From NCBI GenBank assembly GCA_038326615.1, contig JBBQKF010000109.1, positions 1-8,306 of the forward strand: a DNA stretch of 8,306 nucleotides, written 5' to 3'. Both the position numbers and the translations under genes were made by a program. The stretch comes from JBBQKF01 sp038326615. GTDB taxonomy: Bacteria; Bacillota; Clostridia; Saccharofermentanales; UBA5734. The notes under the pieces are model-generated. The model saw nothing but the letters and a program-made list of their open reading frames with translations. It was not told the origin of the DNA and searched no databases. Positions 1-6,401 of this stretch are shown piece after piece; the stretch's first letter is position 1; each line of letters begins with the position of its first letter.

Positions 1-13
1 CAATTATTATATA

Positions 14-21
14 TAAATTTG
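14..21 (+). promoter_or_regulatory. Possible Bacteroidota -7 promoter element
   Basis: The octamer TAAATTTG matches the TAnnTTTG -7 consensus used by the primary sigma factor of Bacteroidota. It lies 29 bases before the ATG at 51, which would leave a leader of roughly 20 bases for the ATPase gene. The partner -33 TTG element would fall outside the left edge, so only half of the promoter can be seen. In DNA this rich in A and T such an octamer can occur by chance. Confidence 0.3.
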
Positions 22-50
22 CGATTACAAAACAAAATAATCAATAATAT

Positions 51-1181
51 ATGATTACACGTGATTTGCAAAAGATAATTGAGGAAAATTTGTTTAAAGG
101 AAAGGCTATTATTCTAATTGGTCCGCGACAAGTTGGCAAAACCACTTTATTAAAGCTAATAGCAGAAAGAACTGCATTGCCTACTTTAACAATGAACTGC
201 GATGAACCGGAGCCAAGAGAATTGCTTACAAACACAAATTCGCTGAAATTAAAGCAATTAATTGGAAATAACAAGGTAGTATTGATCGATGAAGCTCAAC
301 GTGTAAAAAACATAGGACTGACTTTAAAAATAATAATTGACACCATTAAAGATGTGCAATTACTGGTTTCTGGTTCTTCTGCATTTGAGATTGCAAATGA
401 GATTAAAGAACCACTTACTGGACGAAAATATGAGTATAATCTTTTTCCATTCTCGACAAATGAATTGGTAAGTAGCATAAATATACTGACAGAGAAGCAA
501 TTGCTTGACAAAAGACTTCTTTACGGTTCGTATCCCGATGTTATCAACAATCCTTCTGAAAGTGGAGAAATTTTAATAAATATAACAAGTAGTTATTTAT
601 ACAAAGATATACTAGCATTTAACGAAGTAAGGCGACCTGCACAACTGGAAAAATTAGTTCAGGCACTGGCATTACAACTCGGAAGCGAAGTGTCATACAA
701 TGAATTGTCGCAAATTATTCAAGCCGATAATCAAACAGTTGAACGATACATTGATTTATTGGAGCAAAGCTTTGTTGTTTTTCGGTTAGGGGCTTTCAGT
801 GGAAATATCCGAAACGAAATAAAGAAAAGCAAAAAAATATATTTTTACGACAATGGCATTCGAAATGCAGTAATACAAAACTTTAGTCCATTGACTTTGC
901 GCCAGGATGTGGGAGCGTTATGGGAAAATTATTTTATGGCGGAACGCATGAAATTTAATCATTATAACCGCAGATTTATTAAAAGTTATTTTTGGAGAAG
1001 CTTCCAACAACAAGAAATTGATTTAGTGGAACAAGAAAACGGACTGATAACTGCCTACGAATTAAAATGGAATACCCGGAAAAACAGCAAAATACCGAAA
1101 ACATTTTCAGACAATTATACGTTAAAAGACAATTTCACGATATCACCCAATAATTATTTTGATTTTTTAATAGAACCATAA
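51..1181 (+). CDS. AAA-type ATPase with DUF4143 C-terminal domain
   Basis: This 376-residue protein is a complete member of the AAA_14/DUF4143 ATPase family, common in Bacteroidota and archaea and mostly of unknown cellular role. The sequence shows a Walker A motif GPRQVGKTT at residues 24-32, a Walker B motif VVLIDEAQ at 76-83, a sensor-like LLVSGSSAFE at 104-113 and the family's LTGR at 122-125. A helical and winged-helix-like middle follows. The C-terminal part carries a PD-(D/E)XK-like signature, with D324 in EID and E337/K339 in YELKW, as is usual for DUF4143 proteins; nuclease activity has not to my knowledge been shown for the family. The ATG at 51 places Walker A at the normal distance from the N-terminus. 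No Shine-Dalgarno sequence is visible. It is probably cytoplasmic. It has no evident link to polysaccharide synthesis and looks like flanking DNA: two sampled 60-base blocks (121-180, 661-720) each have 25 G+C, more than most blocks of the cluster. Confidence 0.93.
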   Translation: MITRDLQKIIEENLFKGKAIILIGPRQVGKTTLLKLIAERTALPTLTMNCDEPEPRELLTNTNSLKLKQLIGNNKVVLIDEAQRVKNIGLTLKIIIDTIKDVQLLVSGSSAFEIANEIKEPLTGRKYEYNLFPFSTNELVSSINILTEKQLLDKRLLYGSYPDVINNPSESGEILINITSSYLYKDILAFNEVRRPAQLEKLVQALALQLGSEVSYNELSQIIQADNQTVERYIDLLEQSFVVFRLGAFSGNIRNEIKKSKKIYFYDNGIRNAVIQNFSPLTLRQDVGALWENYFMAERMKFNHYNRRFIKSYFWRSFQQQEIDLVEQENGLITAYELKWNTRKNSKIPKTFSDNYTLKDNFTISPNNYFDFLIEP

Positions 1182-1292
1182 ATGGAAAAGACAGTAAATA
1201 TCGCACTTCAAATTTTACCAACTTCGGAAACAATTCATCCATATAAATTGGTTGATGAAGCAATTGAGGCAATTGATAATTCGAGACTATGA
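1182..1292 (+). pseudogene. N-terminal remnant of a thiamine-binding (MTH1187/YkoF-type) protein
   Basis: A 36-codon frame starts at the base after the ATPase stop codon (TAA then ATG, same frame) and ends at TGA. Its product begins MEKTVNIALQILP and continues with HPYKLVDEAIEAI, which I recognise as the opening strand and helix of small MTH1187/YkoF-like thiamine-binding proteins, normally about 90-100 residues. In the intact family the text runs on as roughly NSGLKYEVCPFET; here it reads NSRL, then stop, and the in-frame codons after the stop no longer resemble the family. The gene therefore seems to have lost about its last two thirds, with the break near 1285-1298. A full-length gene would be expected to bind thiamine or a related pyrimidine in the cytoplasm; the fragment should be non-functional. 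The family call comes from memory of the motif, not from a search. A short real peptide is the alternative. Confidence 0.55.
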
Positions 1293-1322
1293 TATATTAA
1301 CACCTTATATATTTTAAGTTCA

Positions 1323-1400
1323 ATGGGAAATGTGAGCATTAAAGACAAGATAAAAAAAATGTCTAGTAAGAAAATGAATTTAAACCAAAATTTAATTTAA
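1323..1400 (+). other. Unrecognised 25-codon reading frame in the junction region
   Basis: A short ATG-to-TAA frame encodes a lysine-rich 25-residue peptide (MGNVSIKDKIKKMSSKK and eight more residues). It is in the same frame as the thiamine-binding remnant, 30 bases beyond its stop, and ends 10 bases before the flippase start. I do not recognise it. It could be the beginning of another gene cut off during assembly of the locus, a leader peptide for the flippase, or chance. The rest of 1293-1410 shows no clear promoter: TATATTTT at 1308-1315 is one base off the Bacteroidota -7 consensus but lacks a well-spaced TTG. Confidence 0.15.
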
Positions 1401-1410
1401 ATTTCAAAAA

Positions 1411-2769
1411 ATGGAATTAAATTCAATCAGAGAAAGATATAAGAATTTGAAAGAAGACAAACGAAGTTTTCAAGTTCAAAAAAATATCGTTCTTTCATTT
1501 TTTTTTAAGGGAATAAGTATTTTAATTTCATTACTTATTGTACCGTTAACATTAAACTACTTAAATCCAACTGAGTATGGTGTTTGGTTAACTTTAAGTT
1601 CTATAATGACATGGATTAATTTGTTTGATATTGGCTTAGGTAATGGTTTGAGAAATAAACTTACAGAAGCCTTAGCGTATGGTGATAATAGCAAAGCACA
1701 AAGTTTAGTTAGCACAACATTTGCACTATTAACATTGATAATTGGAGCAATTTTAATTTTTTTTGTTGTATTAAATCCATTTCTTGACTGGGCTCAAATT
1801 CTTAATACAACTGTAGAATCATCCAATAAATTAGGTCATATTGTATTAATAGTGTTGGGTTTCTTTTGCTTTCAATTCGTATTTAAAACTGTTGGAACAA
1901 TTTTTATAGCCGACCAAAAACCTGCAATAAATGATTTATTAGGTGCAGTCGGAAGTGTTTTATCTTTGGTGGCAATTTATTTATTAACACAATTCACTAT
2001 TGGCTCTTTGCTTTATGTTGCAATTGTATTCTCTTCGTTGCCGGCATTTGTATTTTTAATAACATATTTTATTGTTTTTAATTCGCAATATAAATTTTTA
2101 AAACCAACTATTAATACAGTTCAATGGAATTATACCAAAGGATTGATGAATTTAGGTATACAATTTTTTATTTTGCAAATTGGAGGGATAGTTTTATATT
2201 TCACTGGTAATATAATTGTGGCTCAAGTATTTTCGCCTTATGAAGTGACAGTATATAATATTGCTTATCGATATGCAAATTTAATAGCAATGGTTTGTAT
2301 CATCATAGTTACACCTTTGTGGTCATCATCAACCGAGGCATTTCACCTAAAGGATTGGAAATGGTTTAAAAACGTGGAAACGAAAATGTTGAAGCTGTTT
2401 ATGGCTTTTATTTTAGTGGCAGTTTTGCTGCTGATTTTATCATCCTGGTTTTATAAAGTCTGGATTGGAAATGCAGTAATAGTTCCTTTTTCGCTTACAA
2501 TTGTAATGATTATTTATAATTTATTATTTATGTTTAGTTCCATCTATGTATATATGCTCAATGGAATTGGCAAAATTAGATTACAACTTTGGAGTTCAAT
2601 AGCCGAAATTGTATTAACAATTCCAATATGTATTTTTTTAGCTAAAAATATTGGAATTGAAGGTGTTGCTTTGGGAATGATTACAATGTTACTTGCAAGA
2701 TGCATTTGGGCTCCCGTTCAATTTAAAAAAATTATATCTGAAAAAGCAACTGGTGTCTGGAACAAATAA
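1411..2769 (+). CDS. wzx: Polysaccharide repeat-unit flippase (Wzx, MOP superfamily)
   Basis: This 452-residue integral membrane protein would move the lipid-linked oligosaccharide repeat unit from the inner to the outer face of the cytoplasmic membrane. About 12 hydrophobic segments can be read (near residues 26-48, 56-75, 101-122, 143-166, 175-194, 198-224, 247-265, 282-303, 327-345, 357-382, 393-412 and 417-436), which fits the MATE/MOP fold and the usual Wzx length. The N-terminal signature of this Wzx group is clear: NPTEYGVWLTLSSI at 52-65 followed by FDIGLGNGLRNKL at 72-84. A charged 25-residue N-terminal tail precedes the first helix. The start at 1411 follows an A-rich stretch with no Shine-Dalgarno sequence. 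Codons 30-32 form a run of nine T. It is the first gene of the cluster, 9 bases from the next, and is surely co-transcribed with it. A polysaccharide exporter of another MOP branch is a less likely alternative. Confidence 0.88.
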   Translation: MELNSIRERYKNLKEDKRSFQVQKNIVLSFFFKGISILISLLIVPLTLNYLNPTEYGVWLTLSSIMTWINLFDIGLGNGLRNKLTEALAYGDNSKAQSLVSTTFALLTLIIGAILIFFVVLNPFLDWAQILNTTVESSNKLGHIVLIVLGFFCFQFVFKTVGTIFIADQKPAINDLLGAVGSVLSLVAIYLLTQFTIGSLLYVAIVFSSLPAFVFLITYFIVFNSQYKFLKPTINTVQWNYTKGLMNLGIQFFILQIGGIVLYFTGNIIVAQVFSPYEVTVYNIAYRYANLIAMVCIIIVTPLWSSSTEAFHLKDWKWFKNVETKMLKLFMAFILVAVLLLILSSWFYKVWIGNAVIVPFSLTIVMIIYNLLFMFSSIYVYMLNGIGKIRLQLWSSIAEIVLTIPICIFLAKNIGIEGVALGMITMLLARCIWAPVQFKKIISEKATGVWNK

Positions 2770-2778
2770 TTTAACATC

Positions 2779-4098
2779 ATGTCGAAACCAAAAATTACAG
2801 TTATTACTGTCGTTTATAATGCTGTGAATAAGATTGATGAAACAATGCAAAGCGTAGTGAATCAGTCTTATGAAAATATCGAGTATATTGTATTGGATGG
2901 GAAAAGTTCAGATGGTACGACAGAAAAAATTGATAAATTTGCTGAAAAATTAAATAATTATCAATATATTTTAAAACCTCATAATTTTATTTGGAAATGC
3001 GAATCCGATAATGGGGTTTACGATGCTATGAACCATGCTGTTTCAATTTCGACTGGCGACTGGATTATATTTATGAATGCTGGCGATGGTTTTATAGACA
3101 ATAAGGTAATTGAGGATGTTTTTGATGATTCAGTCAAATCTAATATTCATGATGTTGTTTATGGGGATGATTGGATAGAATTAAAAAATGGATACAGAAA
3201 GTTACACAAAGCTTCACGCCCGATAGAGAATTTAAAAAAGGGACCAATTTTCAGACATGGAGCAATGTTCACGAAGTCAGATTTACAAAAAAAATATCCA
3301 TTTAATTTAGATAAAAATTATTCAATTTGCGCCGATTATGATTTTATTTATAAATTGTATCAATTTAAAAAATCCTTTTTTCATGTAAATAGAGACATTT
3401 TATATTACGAAGAGGAAGGTATTTCATCGAATAAATTAAAGGCCATTAGAGCCATTAAAATGATTGTAATGTCTTATCAACATTCCTTTAAATCAAAGAT
3501 TCGTCATAATTTAGTAGTTTTAAAATTTTTTTTATTAGAACCAGTAAGAAAGCCACTTAATTATGTATTACATATTGGATCTGAATTTTTACGACAATAT
3601 TTAGCAAATGCATTTGTTTCTCATATTCCGTTCCATTTGTTTAGACTTTGGTATTATAGAAATGTTTGCACGCTAAAAATTGGTAAAAATGCTTCTATAT
3701 TAATGAGAACTACTATTGTTGGAACTGATATTCAAATTGGGATTAATTCGGTTATTAACAGGAATTGTTTACTTGATGGAAGAAGTGGAATTAAGATTGG
3801 AAATAATGTTTCAGTTTCACCTGATGTTCATCTTATAACAGGGTCTCATGATTTAAATTCAGAAAGGTTTAAATATATTGGAAAATCAATTATTATTGAT
3901 GATTATGCCTGGATAGGAAGTAGAGCAACAATACTTCAAGGAGTAAGTATAGGTGAAGGAGCAGTTGTTGCGGTAGGAGCAATTGTAACAAAAAATGTTG
4001 AACCATATACTATAGTGGGAGGTATACCAGCAGTCAAGATTGGGGATAGGAGTAGAAAAATAAAATATAATCCTGCTTGGAAACCTTGGTTTTGTTAA
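2779..4098 (+). CDS. Fusion protein: GT2 glycosyltransferase plus left-handed beta-helix acyltransferase
   Basis: This 439-residue protein has two complete enzyme domains. Residues 1-~230 form a GT-A fold family 2 glycosyltransferase of the WcaE-like group: ITVITVVYNA at 6-15, nucleotide-binding DGKSSDGT at 40-47, ESDNGVYDAMN at 75-85, the metal-site region FMNAGD at 98-103, and ADYDF at 185-189. After a basic linker (about 230-265), residues ~270-439 form a hexapeptide-repeat acyltransferase resembling WcaF and maltose O-acetyltransferase: IGKN at 301-304, repeats such as IKIGNNVSVSPDV from 338, the probable catalytic histidine H357 in GSHD, and the terminal coil GGIPAVKIGDR at 414-424. By family, the first half adds a sugar to the lipid-linked chain and the second transfers an acyl group, usually acetyl from acetyl-CoA, to a sugar hydroxyl; the actual substrates cannot be read. 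Each half is of normal length for a stand-alone enzyme (about 250 and 180 residues), and no stop or restart separates them. Confidence 0.9.
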   Translation: MSKPKITVITVVYNAVNKIDETMQSVVNQSYENIEYIVLDGKSSDGTTEKIDKFAEKLNNYQYILKPHNFIWKCESDNGVYDAMNHAVSISTGDWIIFMNAGDGFIDNKVIEDVFDDSVKSNIHDVVYGDDWIELKNGYRKLHKASRPIENLKKGPIFRHGAMFTKSDLQKKYPFNLDKNYSICADYDFIYKLYQFKKSFFHVNRDILYYEEEGISSNKLKAIRAIKMIVMSYQHSFKSKIRHNLVVLKFFLLEPVRKPLNYVLHIGSEFLRQYLANAFVSHIPFHLFRLWYYRNVCTLKIGKNASILMRTTIVGTDIQIGINSVINRNCLLDGRSGIKIGNNVSVSPDVHLITGSHDLNSERFKYIGKSIIIDDYAWIGSRATILQGVSIGEGAVVAVGAIVTKNVEPYTIVGGIPAVKIGDRSRKIKYNPAWKPWFC

Positions 4099-4210
4099 AT
4101 GATTATTCTGTGTGGCAACTATCTCTGGAAATAAAGCATAATGTGTGTTTTTTAGATATTTAATTTTATATGTAAATTAAATCATCTGCAAATCATTTAA
4201 AATTAAGTAT
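4099..4210. other. 112-base intergenic gap between the fusion gene and the polymerase
   Basis: This is the longest gap inside the cluster. It contains an 11-codon frame (4099-4134) that is too short to support, an AT-only inverted repeat, and no exact TAnnTTTG promoter element. The neighbouring genes run in the same direction, so transcription may simply read through. A gap here may mark a junction between modules assembled at different times. Confidence 0.5.
4158..4182. repeat. AT-only inverted repeat, possible weak hairpin
   Basis: ATTTAATTT (4158-4166) and AAATTAAAT (4174-4182) are perfect 9-base inverted complements around a 7-base loop. All pairs are A-T, no T-run typical of an intrinsic terminator follows, and the element lies 28 bases before the polymerase start. 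It could be a weak RNA hairpin or a protein-binding palindrome, but in DNA of this composition chance is a fair explanation. Confidence 0.25.
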
Positions 4211-5380
4211 ATGAATTATTCTTTATCTTATATAATTCTTGTAGCAAGTTCTCTTGTTATTGCATCCGCGCAAATTGGAATTAATTTTGATGAAAAATCT
4301 CAAAAATTCTTAAATAGATTTGTTTGGTTATCTTTTCTTTGTTTTTTTGGCCTCAGAGGTTTTATTGGTTGGGATTGGTACAACTATTATCCATTGTTTG
4401 AAAGAATTAAACCTATTACTCAAACAGGTTTAGAGATAAAGAGTGCATTCGATATCGGATTTGTAATTTATGTCTCTATTGTTAAAACATTATCTAAAGA
4501 TTATCATTTTTTTATTTTTATTAGTAGCTTGATAGATTTTATTTTGCTTCATTACTTTCTGAATAAATATATCCCAAAATATCTTTATGTATTTGCTTTT
4601 GTTGTGTTTATAACGATGGAAGGTGTTATTATGGAGATAAATCTAATGAGAAATATCAAAGCATTATTACTTTTTCTACTTTCACTTCAATACATAGAAA
4701 AAAGAAATTTCTTCAAATTTGTTCTATTAAATCTTTTGGGACTTACATTTCATTGGAGTTCTGTGATTTTCTTTCCATTGTATTTTTTTCTAAATAAAAA
4801 AATTGATTTAAGAATATTCATTGCTGTTTTTATTGTAGGGAATATTGTCTATTTAACTAAATTGCATTATATCAAACCATTTGTGACTTATGTTGCTCAT
4901 TTTATTGGTGAAACAGCAACAGAAAAAACAGATGCGTATTTAAATAGTAGTCTTTTCAACACTCAATATGAGATTTCAATTGGCTATATAGAAAGAATTT
5001 TTACTGCTGGATTAATAATGCTAAATTATAATCAGCTGATTGAAAAATCAAAATCAAATATATTGTTTATCAATAGTTTTATTTTATTCTTTATATTTTA
5101 TTTTTATTTTTCTGAAGTAAATATAATTGTCTCACGAATTGGAAATTTATTTATTTTTTCGTACTGGATATTATGGCCAAGTTTAATTGATACTTATAAT
5201 CATGCAACAAAATATATTCTGTTTGCAATTTTCGGACTTTATATGAGTCTTAAAATTCAAAAAGCAACTAATAATATCTTATTTCGATATGATAATGTAT
5301 TATACGAACATTCTCAACCTTATAATGAGAGAGTAAAAATATTTGAAAAAAATGCAAGAAAAATTCAAAGACAAAAATAA
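4211..5380 (+). CDS. wzy: EpsG-like O-antigen/capsule polymerase (Wzy)
   Basis: This 389-residue protein is strongly hydrophobic, with about 10-12 membrane segments (for example near residues 4-22, 34-51, 98-116, 124-140, 149-161, 165-194, 200-218, 284-306 and 311-325). Its pattern matches the EpsG family of polymerases: GLRGFIGWDWYNYY at 47-60, the counterpart of the family's arginine-then-GxDW-Y motif (R49, D55, Y57), and an asparagine/arginine helix beginning NLMRNIKALL near 144, followed by a conserved-type FHWSS that starts the next segment. Wzy proteins join repeat units on the periplasmic side after Wzx has flipped them. Position among glycosyltransferases and downstream of a flippase supports the role. 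Primary sequence conservation in this family is low, so the call rests on topology, a few motifs and context. The C-terminus is a basic cytoplasmic-looking tail that runs up to the stop one base before the next gene. Confidence 0.75.
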   Translation: MNYSLSYIILVASSLVIASAQIGINFDEKSQKFLNRFVWLSFLCFFGLRGFIGWDWYNYYPLFERIKPITQTGLEIKSAFDIGFVIYVSIVKTLSKDYHFFIFISSLIDFILLHYFLNKYIPKYLYVFAFVVFITMEGVIMEINLMRNIKALLLFLLSLQYIEKRNFFKFVLLNLLGLTFHWSSVIFFPLYFFLNKKIDLRIFIAVFIVGNIVYLTKLHYIKPFVTYVAHFIGETATEKTDAYLNSSLFNTQYEISIGYIERIFTAGLIMLNYNQLIEKSKSNILFINSFILFFIFYFYFSEVNIIVSRIGNLFIFSYWILWPSLIDTYNHATKYILFAIFGLYMSLKIQKATNNILFRYDNVLYEHSQPYNERVKIFEKNARKIQRQK

Positions 5381-5381
5381 A

Positions 5382-6401
5382 ATGTTAGTAATCACTGGCA
5401 CTTATCCCCCTGAAATTTGTGGAGCTGGAGATTATACGTTTAAATTAATGCAAACAAGTATTGCTCAAGATTGGGAACTCAAATACTTTAAAAGATGGCA
5501 GTTAAGTACTATATTTTCAAAGATTAAAGAAATTAATAAATCTAAAATTGAAACTATAAACTTACAATATCCAACTATGGGATATCAAGGAAGTTTTGTT
5601 CCTCATTTATTGTGCTTATACTATTCACTATTCTCCAAAAAAAACTTCACAGTTACAATTCATGAATCTTCACAACTAAGTTTCAAAGCCAAATTATCTA
5701 CTTATATTTTCTTTGTTTTTGCAAATAGACTTATTTTTACAAATAAATTTGAATTAAACATTGCATCAAAAATTGTATTTTGGATTAAATCAAAAAGTAA
5801 GGTTATAAAAATTTATTCAAATATTGAGACTTCAAATGTTATTTATCCAATAGAAACGAGGAAGTATGATTTAGTATATTTTGGATTAATCAGACCTCAA
5901 AAAGGATTAGAGGAATTCATTCTAGTAACAAAATTATTAAAACAAAAGATCATAAATATTAATGCAATTTTAGTAGGTAAAGTTCAACCAGAATATGAGG
6001 AATACGCAAATGAATTGATAAAAGATTCACAATTAAGTTTAACTCATATCTTTTTCAATAAAGAATCAAATGAAGTAGCAGAAATACTTTCTAATTCTAA
6101 AATTGCATACTTGCCTTTTCCTGATGGAATTTCGGAGCGTAGAGGTTCAGCTTTAGCAGTACTAAAAAATGGATGTTTATTAATAACAAAAAGAGGTGAA
6201 TTCACAACCGAGACTTTTGAGAAAATTTGTTTTTTTGAGAATCAACCCAATGTTGTAGTTTTAAAGATTGAAGATTTACTCCAAGAGACAAATACATTCT
6301 TTCAAAAGGCTCAATTATTGACAAATCAGGTTCTAAATGAGCAACTTCCAAAGTCTTGGGACGAAGTTGCCTTAGAATATAAATTTTTTTTAAGTTTATG
6401 A
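5382..6401 (+). CDS. GT4-type glycosyltransferase with SERRGS motif
   Basis: This 339-residue protein would be a cytoplasmic or membrane-associated GT-B glycosyltransferase adding a sugar to the repeat unit. The N-terminal domain opens MLVITGTYPPEICGAGDY, the usual first strand and glycine loop, and has IHESS at 93-97. The C-terminal nucleotide-sugar domain shows GLIRPQKG at 168-175 and DGISERRGSALAVLKNG at 248-264. The usual second glutamate of the GT4 EX7E motif is absent: after E252 the expected place holds alanine or valine. I know this SeRRGS form from a GT4 subgroup, so it need not mean inactivity. I chose the ATG at 5382 because it leaves one base after the polymerase stop, follows an A-rich stretch, and starts directly at the conserved strand. 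A longer reading from TTG at 5343 or ATG at 5352 would overlap the polymerase gene and add only a lysine-rich tail. Its stop overlaps the next start as ATGA. Confidence 0.85.
   Translation: MLVITGTYPPEICGAGDYTFKLMQTSIAQDWELKYFKRWQLSTIFSKIKEINKSKIETINLQYPTMGYQGSFVPHLLCLYYSLFSKKNFTVTIHESSQLSFKAKLSTYIFFVFANRLIFTNKFELNIASKIVFWIKSKSKVIKIYSNIETSNVIYPIETRKYDLVYFGLIRPQKGLEEFILVTKLLKQKIININAILVGKVQPEYEEYANELIKDSQLSLTHIFFNKESNEVAEILSNSKIAYLPFPDGISERRGSALAVLKNGCLLITKRGEFTTETFEKICFFENQPNVVVLKIEDLLQETNTFFQKAQLLTNQVLNEQLPKSWDEVALEYKFFLSL

Noticed and set aside
41..511. Reverse-strand open frames at 41-274 and 296-511
   Set aside because: They lie wholly or almost wholly inside the ATPase gene on the other strand, show no recognisable motif, and the ATPase domains are unambiguous.
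51..1292. ATPase plus fragment as a defence or toxin-antitoxin pair
   Set aside because: The ATPase matches DUF4143, which has no settled defence role, and the small frame resembles the start of a thiamine-binding protein rather than a toxin or antitoxin.
1293..1410. Promoter for the polysaccharide cluster at TATATTTT (1308-1315)
   Set aside because: It differs from TAnnTTTG at the final G, and the nearest TTG (1273-1275) is about 32 bases upstream, too far for the Bacteroidota -33/-7 spacing.
4099..4134. 11-codon frame starting directly after the fusion gene stop
   Set aside because: It is too short to support and has no recognisable content; an ATG right after a stop is easily due to chance in this sequence.
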